Positions 39,302 through 46,816 of a DNA stretch of 63,485 nucleotides are shown here, piece by piece. Position 1 is the stretch's first letter; every line of letters begins with the position of its first letter. Both the position numbers and the translations under genes were made by a program. The notes beneath the pieces were generated by a model that had not been told where the DNA came from, did not search any database, and saw nothing but the letters and a program-made list of their open reading frames with translations. Origin of the DNA: UBA1731 sp964440985 (GTDB lineage Bacteria > Verrucomicrobiota > Kiritimatiellia > RFP12 > UBA1067); contig CAYTWE010000008.1 in NCBI GenBank assembly GCA_964440985.1, positions 1-63,485 on the forward strand, written 5' to 3'.

Positions 39302-39376
39302 TGCGGCGATAGGCGACGAACGGTAGATTTCATGTGTGCGTCCACCGCCATGCCATCGTGCGGGGATGGACGGATG

Positions 39377-39385
39377 TGATAGAAT
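39377..39385 (+). promoter_or_regulatory. Extended -10 element 8 bases before lpxK
   Basis: The sequence tgatagaat is an extended -10 (TGn plus tagaat). The lpxK ATG is 8 bases further on and has no ribosome site, which suggests a leaderless mRNA. No good -35 box was seen. Confidence 0.42.
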
Positions 39386-39393
39386 ACTCGCCA

Positions 39394-40596
39394 ATGAGGA
39401 AAGCAAAGGTAGGTGGGATAGAGCGGCTGGAGCACTATCTCGTGAAGATCATCCAGCAGCCCGGCGCAGACAGAAACCAGCCTGCGCCGATTCGTGCATT
39501 GCTTGCGCTGCTGTATGCGTTCTCATGTCTCTTCCGATTCATCGTCGCCACGCGCTACTGGTTCTACAGCCTTGGAATACTTCGCCGGTTTCCGCTTGGG
39601 TGTCAGGTGATATCAATCGGAAACGTGACTGCGGGCGGAACCGGAAAGACGCCTGTGACCGAGAAGTTTGCAAGGGAGCTTGCGGCGTCCGGCCGGAAGG
39701 TGGCGATACTGTCGCGTGGCTACAGGCGCAAGGAGGCGCCATGGTGGAAGCGCACATTCACCCAGGTGATAGATCCGCCGCTTGTCGTGTCCGACGGACG
39801 GCATGTGCTGCTCGATTCGGAGACTGGTGGTGACGAGCCGTACATGCTTGCGTCCAACCTGCCCGGCGTGTGTGTGTTTGTCGATCGCAACCGGGTGAAG
39901 GCCGGAAGATGGGCCATAAGGCGCTACGGGTGCGACACGCTTATTCTTGACGACGGTTTCCAGTACCAGAAGCTGAAGCATTCGCTTGAGATTGTGCTTG
40001 TAGACAAAACCAATCCCTTCGGCAACGGACATATGCTTCCACGTGGCGTTCTGAGAGAGCCGGCAAAGCACATCGCCCGTGCAGACGTAATCTTCCTCAC
40101 GAAGTCCGACGGCAACACGGATGCTGTCGTTTCCCGCATACGTGAACTGAACGACAAGGCAGAGATAATCGAATGCCGCCATGCCCCGCGTCTGCTCAAG
40201 GATGTGTGGAGCCGTGAGGAGCTGCCGCTCGAATGGCTCAAGGGCAAGACGCTGACAACGCTCTCCGGCATTGCCGTACCGCAGGGTTTTGAGGATTCGC
40301 TTCGTCGTCTTGGCGCAAAGGTCATCTGGTGCGAACGGTACGCCGACCATCACCGGTATGCCACAAGCGAGATAATCTACGCCCTGAACAAAACCTCAGA
40401 TCTCGGTGCGGATGCGCTGATCACCACCGAGAAGGATGCGGTGCGCTTCCCGCGCCTTGAGACGACATCGGTTCCATGCTACTATCTGCGCGTGGACATT
40501 GAGATATTGAAAGGCGCGGAGAACTTCACCGCTGCGGTCAACCGCATATGCCATCTCGAATCCTCAAATATGCCTTCGGTCAGATCCAAGGCATGA
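39394..40596 (+). CDS. lpxK: Tetraacyldisaccharide 4'-kinase (lipid A biosynthesis)
   Basis: 400 residues from ATG 39394. It phosphorylates the 4' position of the lipid A disaccharide at the inner membrane. Visible features are an N-terminal membrane-associated helix (LLALLYAFSCLFRFIV), Walker A GNVTAGGTGKTPVTE, LSRGYRRK, GGDEPYMLA, TLILDDGFQYQKLKH and LVDKTNPFGNG, all typical of LpxK. It is somewhat longer than E. coli LpxK (328), mainly at the C-terminus. An in-frame ATG at 39334 is less likely because the promoter-like element would then be coding. Confidence 0.93.
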   Translation: MRKAKVGGIERLEHYLVKIIQQPGADRNQPAPIRALLALLYAFSCLFRFIVATRYWFYSLGILRRFPLGCQVISIGNVTAGGTGKTPVTEKFARELAASGRKVAILSRGYRRKEAPWWKRTFTQVIDPPLVVSDGRHVLLDSETGGDEPYMLASNLPGVCVFVDRNRVKAGRWAIRRYGCDTLILDDGFQYQKLKHSLEIVLVDKTNPFGNGHMLPRGVLREPAKHIARADVIFLTKSDGNTDAVVSRIRELNDKAEIIECRHAPRLLKDVWSREELPLEWLKGKTLTTLSGIAVPQGFEDSLRRLGAKVIWCERYADHHRYATSEIIYALNKTSDLGADALITTEKDAVRFPRLETTSVPCYYLRVDIEILKGAENFTAAVNRICHLESSNMPSVRSKA

Positions 40597-40792
40597 GGGT
40601 ACGCAGAATTTTTTGACAGGATTCGCAGGGTTTGATAGATGTTTGCGGTTGTTTTCCCGCACACAGAGGCACGGGGAAACAGAGGGAACATTAGGTGGCA
40701 TTTTTTTTTGTTCCGCATGCGTGAGATGAAAAATCAGCTACAAATAATCGTCCGTTATTTGGTCAAGGTCTGATTCGGTGCTCGTCGCAATC
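40597..40792. other. Gene-poor gap after lpxK
   Basis: No coding sequence is supported. It holds a short run cacagaggcacggggaaac (40662-40680) that resembles, in reverse orientation, a stretch at 45712-45727, and a run of nine Ts (40701-40709). It looks like decayed or repeat-derived spacer. Confidence 0.4.
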
Positions 40793-40882
40793 TCAAGCGT
40801 AAATGTCAAATTTAGCCCTCAGATTTGCAACGAACTGGCATTCCACTTCTGCAACAAACATAGCATCAATTTTTCGTTTCAT
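40793..40882 (-). CDS. 29-residue ORF overlapping the AbiEi-like gene (possible toxin remnant)
   Basis: The ATG overlaps the AbiEi-like stop (ATGA) and the ORF reads MKRKIDAMFVAEVECQFVAN and nine more residues to a TGA. AbiE operons usually couple the antitoxin to a toxin gene (AbiEii nucleotidyltransferase) by just such an overlap, but this ORF has no nucleotidyltransferase motif and the frames beyond are closed. It may be the stub of a deleted partner or chance. Confidence 0.3.
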   Translation of the reverse strand: MKRKIDAMFVAEVECQFVANLRAKFDIYA

Positions 40883-41478
40883 GCAATCCCCTCCAGATAA
40901 GGTTGCGCGATTCGAAGCATCCGGCATTCCATAAGCGTCCGTCCAAGGCGAGCCAGGTCGAGCATCCCCTTTTTTACTGCTTCATGCAAGGCCGACACGG
41001 CAACAGAGACGCCGATTCGGTTTCGGTGCTTGAAGCACTCCGCAATCGTCCTTTCGATGGTGAATACACGCAGCGTCGTTCCGTTGGAATCCATCTCAAC
41101 AACATCCGTCGCCAACAGCTCAGGTTTCATGTAGACAAAATCCATCGCCAACGTCGTTTTCGGCGGGTGGGATTTCAGCGAAATTGCCATCGACATCTTT
41201 TGAGGGTTCTCATCCGTGAGAGCATGAAGCCTCAGGGCAGAAAGCAGGGTGAATACACCTTTGGGAACGACCCTGCTGGCAAGTTCATAATCCAGAAGAC
41301 CTGATTCCGCGCCGATGTAGGAAGCGTACACGCCTCGTGATACGCGATACAGGACACCGCGTGCGGTCATTTCAGAAAGCGTGTTGACACGAAGCCCACG
41401 TCGCGCAAGATCTGCACGGATGATTGGGCATCCTGATAGAACCTCATGCCGCATCGTCCTTTTGTCCGTGTTTTTCAT
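40879..41478 (-). CDS. AbiEi-like antitoxin/transcriptional regulator
   Basis: 199 residues. The N-terminal part resembles the winged-helix AbiEi antitoxin domain (RRGLRVNTLSEMTARGVLYRVSRGVYA, shown in part: LYRVSRGVYA), and the rest matches the C-terminal region of viral-defence-type regulators (SALRLHALTDENP; FTIERTIAECFKHRNRIG). Such proteins repress their own operon and neutralise an AbiEii-type nucleotidyltransferase. No toxin gene follows; only a 29-codon ORF overlaps its end. On the minus strand an extended -10 (TGATATAAA) ends 6 bases before the ATG, with TTGTCT upstream, and no ribosome site is present. Base composition is more AT-rich than its neighbours, suggesting acquisition. Confidence 0.75.
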   Translation of the reverse strand: MKNTDKRTMRHEVLSGCPIIRADLARRGLRVNTLSEMTARGVLYRVSRGVYASYIGAESGLLDYELASRVVPKGVFTLLSALRLHALTDENPQKMSMAISLKSHPPKTTLAMDFVYMKPELLATDVVEMDSNGTTLRVFTIERTIAECFKHRNRIGVSVAVSALHEAVKKGMLDLARLGRTLMECRMLRIAQPYLEGIA

Positions 41479-41484
41479 GCGGAC

Positions 41485-41511
41485 TTTATATCATATTCAC
41501 CGCGCAGACAA
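41485..41511 (-). promoter_or_regulatory. Promoter of the AbiEi-like gene, close to the ATG
   Basis: Read on the minus strand: ttgtct, then tataaa preceded by tga (extended -10), 6 bases before the ATG at 41478. The spacer to tataaa is 15 bases, or 17 to the overlapping taaagt. The predicted mRNA has almost no leader. Confidence 0.4.
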
Positions 41512-41753
41512 CACGCTACCTTGTCTGTCTATCAATTTGACAATCTCGGAGCGACTTCGCCTTCTGCAATCATAGGCATATCGCCATATTCGAATAAAGT
41601 CTCCCGAACATCCATACTATGCTCAAGTTCCAGATGTCAACAATCGTTACCATCCCTTTGCGTAAGGTTCAGACAAAGTAAACTGGACGATTTCGATAAG
41701 CCGAAAATCGTTTGGGCAGACTTGGCAAGGATGGGCAACGCATTCATCTATGA
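41512..41753. other. Gap without a supported gene
   Basis: Open frames exist but none resembles a protein family, and stop codons interrupt the frame that becomes meaningful at 41757. Probably decayed DNA between the AbiEi-like gene and the surface-protein fragment. Confidence 0.4.
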
Positions 41754-41756
41754 TGA

Positions 41757-42050
41757 CTCGGCTTTTACGATACTAAATACAACGTATCCGTCGCGGACTG
41801 GTACGCCATATGTGTTGAAATCCGTTCTGCGATTTTGGGACTGGCAATTGTTACGTTGACGGTTTCAGTGACTATGGCGTCGGGCGATGTGAATCCCGAA
41901 TCCTTTGTGGTCATGTACTCCAGCACATTGGGCGGCGAAACGGAGCGTATCAAGCCGACGTCGGCCACGCTTAACGCGGATGGCACGGTGACGCTTGTCG
42001 TTGCGGTTCCTGATGGCGATTCTGGATTCATGCGTGTGCAGGCCGAGTAG
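41757..42050 (+). pseudogene. C-terminal fragment of a secreted surface protein
   Basis: Frame open from just after two stops (41751-41756) to a TAG at 42050. The last ~58 residues (SGDVNPESFVVMYSSTLGGE ... GFMRVQAE) resemble the C-terminal module of the C10 peptidase and giant protein in this window: a DG-x-V-x-L strand, a Y-x-S segment and an aromatic/basic tail. There is no promoter, ribosome site or signal peptide, so this looks like the 3' remnant of a deleted gene. Confidence 0.5.
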
Positions 42051-42095
42051 GCTGATGGGCATACTGTCGCCGTTGGCGTTCGGCGCAGTTTTGGC

Positions 42096-42123
42096 AAGCC
42101 GCTCCATTGCGGAGCGGCTTTTT
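42096..42123 (+). terminator. Rho-independent terminator before uvrC
   Basis: Perfect 10-base arms aagccgctcc (42096-42105) and ggagcggctt (42111-42120), loop attgc, followed by Ts. It would have ended the transcript of the now truncated surface gene. Confidence 0.85.
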
Positions 42124-42131
42124 GGTATAAT
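42123..42131 (+). promoter_or_regulatory. Extended -10 promoter upstream of uvrC
   Basis: tggtataat: perfect -10 (42126-42131) with TGn extension, directly after the terminator. The next ATG (42143) is 11 bases away. No good -35 box. Confidence 0.55.
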
Positions 42132-42142
42132 ACAGCCCAATT

Positions 42143-42307
42143 ATGAGAGATGCCATGCCCGTATTGGTTGCCGCGACCGGATCCGTATGGATTGTCGCCG
42201 TGGGTTTGTGTGTCTTTTCCGAAAGCGCCATGGCAACCGCAAGGCGTTCAAGAGGCGAGGTTACGGTTTCCGTCTCGCACGGCGCGTCTGCATGGATGGC
42301 GGCATGA
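42143..42307 (+). CDS. 54-residue small membrane/signal-like ORF upstream of uvrC
   Basis: Starts MRDAMPVLVAATGSVWIVAV, continues with a hydrophobic stretch to FSESAMA, then a short polar tail ending SAWMAA. It fills the space between the TATAAT promoter and the uvrC GTG, ending 7 bases before it. It could be a small membrane or exported peptide, or a translated leader controlling uvrC. No homologue is recognised and the evidence is limited to position and hydrophobicity. Confidence 0.35.
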   Translation: MRDAMPVLVAATGSVWIVAVGLCVFSESAMATARRSRGEVTVSVSHGASAWMAA

Positions 42308-42314
42308 TGGGGTT

Positions 42315-43784
42315 GTGAAGTTGACGGACGCGCTGAGAGAGAGGCTGAAGACCCTGCCAGACAGACCAGGCTGCTACCTTATGCGCGACGTCCGTGGAAC
42401 AATCATATACATCGGCAAGGCGAAAAACCTGCGCAATCGCGTACGCAGCTATTTCCGTCCCGGCGCGAAGCACGCGCCGAAGGTAAGGTCGATGGTGCAC
42501 ACCGTTGCCGATTTCGAGTTCATGACGGTGAAGAACGAGGCCGAGGCACTGCTTACGGAGGCGGCTCTCATCAAGCGATACAAGCCGCACTTCAACATAC
42601 TGATGCGGGACGATAAGCGGTATCTGGCACTGCGGGCAGATCCGACGCTGGACTTTCCGATGTTCACCACTTGCCGCATCGTCCGCGACGACGGAGCGTT
42701 CTATTTCGGACCGTTTCCGTCCGCGCCAGTCGTCCGTGCGGCGAAGGACTTTGTGGAGAAGCGCTTCGGTCTGCGCGGATGCAGATGCCTTACGCCCGAT
42801 GAGGAGGCCAAGAGACACTGCATGGCGGACAAGATCCGGTTCTGCACCGCGCCGTGTCTTGGAAAGATATCGGCGGAGGACTACCGGGAACGCTTCAACG
42901 AAGCCTGCACATTCCTGCGAGGCGGACGCCCCCAGCTGATTGAAGATCTTGTGAAGGAGATGGAGGACGCCGCAGCGGAGAGTGATTACGAAAAGGCCGC
43001 CCGGCTGCGGGACACGATAGGGGCCTTGCGTGAGATGACGAAACGGCACTTTGTCCGGAAGTCTCCGGAGGCGAGCAGGCAGGACGCAATGAAGGGCTTG
43101 GAGGAGCTTGCGGCGGCGCTGAAGCTTCCCGTGCCGCCGCATGTCATCGAGTGCGTTGACATCTCCAATCTCTTCGGAACACATTCAGTCGCATCGCTTG
43201 TGGTTGCGGTTGACGGTCTTCCCGACCGCAGATACTATCGTCATTTCAGAATTGAGACGGTCGAGGGTGCGGATGACCCGCGCAGCATGGCAGAGGTCAT
43301 AAGGCGCAGATACGGCCCCGAGTCGACGCTGACGGCGAAGTCGCCTCGCGCTGATCTCCTCATCTGCGACGGCGGCATAACGCAGCTTCGCGCAGTTCGT
43401 TCGGTGCTTGCGGAACTGGGCATCAACGACATGCCGACGGTTGGCCTTGCGGAGAGAATGGAGATCCTTGTAACCGATGACGAGCGCGGCGATGTGTGTC
43501 TGCCACGCGATTCGCAGGGGCTGTTCGTCGCGACACGACTGCGGGACGAGGCTCACCGCTTCGCCATCACCTACCACAGATCTCTGCGCCAGCGGACGAT
43601 CCGGGAGTCCGTTCTTGATGAGATTCCCGGTATAGGCGCGGCGAAAAAGATTGCGCTGCTGAAGCGATTCCGTTCGACGCGGGGAATCGCGAAAGCCTCG
43701 ATCGGCGATATATCGGCGGCGGCTGGAGTGAATGCCGCCATAGCGGAGCAGGTGAAGAATGCCTGTGCAGCGGTTGGAGGATGA
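42315..43784 (+). CDS. uvrC: Excinuclease ABC subunit C (short form)
   Basis: 489 residues from GTG 42315; the frame is open further upstream but those residues do not resemble UvrC. It makes both incisions in nucleotide excision repair. Domains: GIY-YIG nuclease (residues ~14-90; GCYLMRD ... IIYIGKAKN), cysteine-containing segment, UVR domain for UvrB binding (~206-241; EMEDAAAESDYEKAARLRD), RNase H-like nuclease (from ~276; ECVDISNLFGTHSVASLVV; LLICDGGITQLRA) and C-terminal helix-hairpin-helix (~435-485; IPGIGAAKKIALL). Typical UvrC is about 600 residues. Only ~38 residues separate the UVR domain from the RNase H-like domain, so a middle segment of roughly 110-120 residues is missing. Confidence 0.93.
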   Translation: MKLTDALRERLKTLPDRPGCYLMRDVRGTIIYIGKAKNLRNRVRSYFRPGAKHAPKVRSMVHTVADFEFMTVKNEAEALLTEAALIKRYKPHFNILMRDDKRYLALRADPTLDFPMFTTCRIVRDDGAFYFGPFPSAPVVRAAKDFVEKRFGLRGCRCLTPDEEAKRHCMADKIRFCTAPCLGKISAEDYRERFNEACTFLRGGRPQLIEDLVKEMEDAAAESDYEKAARLRDTIGALREMTKRHFVRKSPEASRQDAMKGLEELAAALKLPVPPHVIECVDISNLFGTHSVASLVVAVDGLPDRRYYRHFRIETVEGADDPRSMAEVIRRRYGPESTLTAKSPRADLLICDGGITQLRAVRSVLAELGINDMPTVGLAERMEILVTDDERGDVCLPRDSQGLFVATRLRDEAHRFAITYHRSLRQRTIRESVLDEIPGIGAAKKIALLKRFRSTRGIAKASIGDISAAAGVNAAIAEQVKNACAAVGG

Positions 43785-43837
43785 CCGGCCGCAAGCGACG
43801 GATGAAAAATCGAAAACACAAAACAACGTAGGACAGC

Positions 43838-45562
43838 ATGAAAGAGATAGCCTTGAGCATTTTGACGGTCGGCGGCGGACTGGGCGCATTCCTCCTTGGG
43901 ATGAAGCACCTTTCGGACGGACTTCAGGCCGTTGCTGGCGAGGAGTTGCGCCGTTTCATGGCGCTTGCGACGACGCACCGCATCGCGGGCGTCGGCACCG
44001 GAATCATATCGACCATTCTGGTTCAGTCGTCCTCCATCATCACCGTGATGCTTGTCGGCTTCGTGTCATCGGGGCTGATGTCGCTGCCGCAGGCGATAAA
44101 CGCAATCATCGGTGCGAACATCGGCACCACGGCGACGGTGTGGATCGTCGCGTTTGCGCCGGATCCGCAGGTGCTTGGCCTCACCGGCATTTTCCTTGGC
44201 GGTATGCTGTATTTCTTCGACCAGTGCTTCTTCTTCCTCAAGCGCGAGACCGTCCACAATGTCGGGCTTGGCATATTGGGGCTTGGGCTTGTGTTCCTCG
44301 GAATGTACTTCATGTCGAAGGGTGTGCTGCCGATCCGGCAGAACCCTGACATCCAGGCGGCGTTCACGCGGATGGGGGCGACGACGCTCGGCGAGGTCGC
44401 GCTTGTTGCGCTGGTGGCCGCAGCCTTCACCGCCGTGATACAGAGCTCCGCTGCGTCGATAGCGATAGGCATGACGCTTGCGTCACAGCGGCTGATAACG
44501 TACGAGATGGCGATAGCGATTCTTTTCGGTGCGAACATCGGAACCACGATGACGGCGTGGCTCGCCGCAATCGGCGGCACCGCCTCGGCAAAACGCACTG
44601 CGCTAGCGCATACGCTATCGAACGTAATAGGTTCGCTGATCTTCCTGCCGTTCGTCCTTCCGGTCTTCGTGCCGATGGGCAAGTGGATGTTCCCGAACTG
44701 GAACGTGGTGACCGAAACGGCGAAGGGTCCGATGCTGCTTGGCGTGATGGCGCCGATAGCCGTCACCGACTCGATATTCTCGATACTGCGCGGCATCCTG
44801 TTCTTCCCGGTCGTGAAGCCGTTCGCCGCACTGATCGAGAAGATCATCCCGCAGAAGGAGGAGGAGAAGCCGCACCTCTCTGCGCTCAAGCTCGGCGTGA
44901 AGCTCTCACCGGTAATAGCCTGCGACCAGGCGCTTCTCGAAATCGCGTTTATGCGCGAATCGGACATTGACCTTCTCCAGTGCGCCCGCAGGGTCGTGGC
45001 TGGCGAATCGGATGAGAAGGAGGAGCATCACATCGTTCGCAGGGAGGGCATTCTTGACAATGTCCAGCGCGAGGTCACGGAGTTCCTCGGCAACATAATG
45101 ACGAAGCGACTTCCGCAGGATGTCGCGGAGCGTGCGCGTCGTCTGCTCAGGCTTACGGACGAGCTGGAGTCCATCTCCGACGAGGCGGCGCAGATACTCA
45201 AGGTCGTGAAGCGGTTGCAGAGCAAAGGGCTTGAAATGTCCGACGTCTCTGTGTCGCTGCTGCTGAACGTGCACGACCGCGTGTTCGCGTTCGCGGAGAA
45301 GGTGTCGCCGTGGATAAGGTCGCCGCGTCCGCCGATAGACATAGAGGCGGTGCAGTCCGAGTCGCACGCCATCGGCGCGTTCATCCGCGACTGCCGCCGC
45401 ACCCAGCTTGGGCGCATCGGGCCGGACGATCCTGATTCGCCGCTTCGTGTTCTCGGCGAGCTGGACATCATAAACGCATACGAGCGCGTCCGCGCATACT
45501 ACCTGAACATCGCTGAGACGCTTGCGGGCGGCAAGCAGCCGTTCGGCGCCAAGAAGGACTGA
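43838..45562 (+). CDS. Na/Pi cotransporter family protein
   Basis: 574 residues. Two Na/Pi-cotransporter repeats (PF02690 type) with the inverted signature GIISTILVQSSSIITVM and FTAVIQSSAASIAIGM, multiple membrane helices, and a C-terminal cytoplasmic PhoU-like helical domain (~370-560; RARRLLRLTDELESISDEAAQ). Expected to import phosphate with sodium, or to act as a phosphate-linked sodium transporter. It starts 53 bases after uvrC with aggac upstream. A sodium gradient maintained by the Oad pump would fit. Confidence 0.9.
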   Translation: MKEIALSILTVGGGLGAFLLGMKHLSDGLQAVAGEELRRFMALATTHRIAGVGTGIISTILVQSSSIITVMLVGFVSSGLMSLPQAINAIIGANIGTTATVWIVAFAPDPQVLGLTGIFLGGMLYFFDQCFFFLKRETVHNVGLGILGLGLVFLGMYFMSKGVLPIRQNPDIQAAFTRMGATTLGEVALVALVAAAFTAVIQSSAASIAIGMTLASQRLITYEMAIAILFGANIGTTMTAWLAAIGGTASAKRTALAHTLSNVIGSLIFLPFVLPVFVPMGKWMFPNWNVVTETAKGPMLLGVMAPIAVTDSIFSILRGILFFPVVKPFAALIEKIIPQKEEEKPHLSALKLGVKLSPVIACDQALLEIAFMRESDIDLLQCARRVVAGESDEKEEHHIVRREGILDNVQREVTEFLGNIMTKRLPQDVAERARRLLRLTDELESISDEAAQILKVVKRLQSKGLEMSDVSVSLLLNVHDRVFAFAEKVSPWIRSPRPPIDIEAVQSESHAIGAFIRDCRRTQLGRIGPDDPDSPLRVLGELDIINAYERVRAYYLNIAETLAGGKQPFGAKKD

Positions 45563-45768
45563 CGTCTGTCGATTGCCGTTTTGAAACGTCAAACTCCAGC
45601 TATTTATCGGATTGCGACTGCGGACGAATTTCTTTCGGCTTCTGCCGCTGTCCGTTTCCGTGGTGAAAATGCGGAGCAGTCCTCAATCGCGGAATTGCCA
45701 GGTCGAAAATTCCTCTGTGTCTCCATGTCGTGGCCTCGATTAAAAATCGATTGACATCAAATAGCTTC
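45563..45768. other. Non-coding gap before the glycan-degradation cluster
   Basis: No gene seen. It contains a perfect inverted repeat tcgattaaaaatcga (45736-45750) and the stretch cctctgtgtctccatg (45712-45727), which resembles in reverse orientation a run at 40662-40685. Confidence 0.45.
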
Positions 45769-45796
45769 TTGAAAAAAAAAACCAATATGAGATAAT
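45769..45796 (+). promoter_or_regulatory. Promoter of the SGNH-to-GH20 cluster
   Basis: ttgaaa (45769-45774), 16-base spacer that begins with an A run, and gataat (45791-45796). The transcript would have a leader of about 35 bases with aaggag before the ATG at 45839. Confidence 0.5.
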
Positions 45797-45838
45797 AGTT
45801 GACGATTGTTTCCTTAAAGCGATAGAAGGAGTGTTCGT

Positions 45839-46816
45839 ATGTCTCGTAGAGAGCTGGCATTTGCGTTGTCTATCATGTTGTCGCTCACGGTGGCGGCGTT
45901 CGTCGCGCCGTTCGCACCCGGCGAGCGCGTTGCGTTCCTTGGCGACTCCATCACGCGGCAGGCGTGGTATCTCGGCTACCTTCAGCTTCATGCCAACCTC
46001 AACATGAAGGGCGATGCCGCCAATCTCGTCAATCTCGGCGTTTCAGGCGACACGGCGGCCGGTGCGCTCGAACGTTATGACTGGGACATCAAGCCAGTCC
46101 GTGCTGATCGCTTCTTCGTGATGTTCGGCATGAACGACGTCAAAGTTACGCTCTATGACGGGAAGGATCCAGATGCGGCACGCAAGGCCGAACGCGAGCG
46201 TGCGCTCACCGCCTATGCCCAGAACCTTCGTGTGCTTGTCGACCGTCTGCGGGCGGATGGTCGAAAGGTTGTCCTGATGACGCCCACTCCGTATGACGAG
46301 TACTCGCAGACGAACGAAGGCACGCTTTTCAAGGATGCCAACGAGCAGGGACTATCACTGTGCGCGGAGACGGTTCGCAACCTGGCAATCGAGGAGCAGA
46401 TTCCATGCATCGACTTGTACCGTCCACTGACACAGCTCTGGAAGATCGCGCCGGAGCCGGGCTACACGCGTGACCGCGTCCATCCCACCGAGAGCGGGGC
46501 GCGTTTTGTCGCGGCGGAGATTCTGAAGTCGATGGGTGTGACGGAGCCAGTGCTGCCGACGAACGGAACGGCTTATGCGACGACGATGAAACTTTGTCAG
46601 GCCGAAGGGCAGCGTCGCATCCTGCCGCAGGTGCGCATGGACATCACTCGCCGTGGCGGCAACCCTGCGGATCGAGCGAGCTTCGAGGCGACAGTCAAGG
46701 CATGGCGTGTGGAGTTAGAGAGCCGTACGAACTGCTCCGAGAAGGATCGTCGCCACTATCTTGATTATTTCACTGGCATCTGGAACTACTACAGAAAGGA
46801 GACTTTCCATGATTAA
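45839..46816 (+). CDS. Secreted SGNH/GDSL hydrolase
   Basis: 325 residues with a signal peptide (LAFALSIMLSLTVAAFVAPF). Catalytic serine Ser37 in GDSIT, oxyanion residues in GVSGDTA and GMND, and the Asp212-His215 pair in DRVHP are all present. Members of this fold remove acyl or acetyl groups from sugars and lipids. As first gene of a cluster with a polysaccharide lyase and a GH20 enzyme, deacetylation of an acetylated glycan is the likely role. A C-terminal extension of ~80 residues after the catalytic core has no known family. Strong aaggag ribosome site 8 bases upstream. Confidence 0.85.
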   Translation: MSRRELAFALSIMLSLTVAAFVAPFAPGERVAFLGDSITRQAWYLGYLQLHANLNMKGDAANLVNLGVSGDTAAGALERYDWDIKPVRADRFFVMFGMNDVKVTLYDGKDPDAARKAERERALTAYAQNLRVLVDRLRADGRKVVLMTPTPYDEYSQTNEGTLFKDANEQGLSLCAETVRNLAIEEQIPCIDLYRPLTQLWKIAPEPGYTRDRVHPTESGARFVAAEILKSMGVTEPVLPTNGTAYATTMKLCQAEGQRRILPQVRMDITRRGGNPADRASFEATVKAWRVELESRTNCSEKDRRHYLDYFTGIWNYYRKETFHD

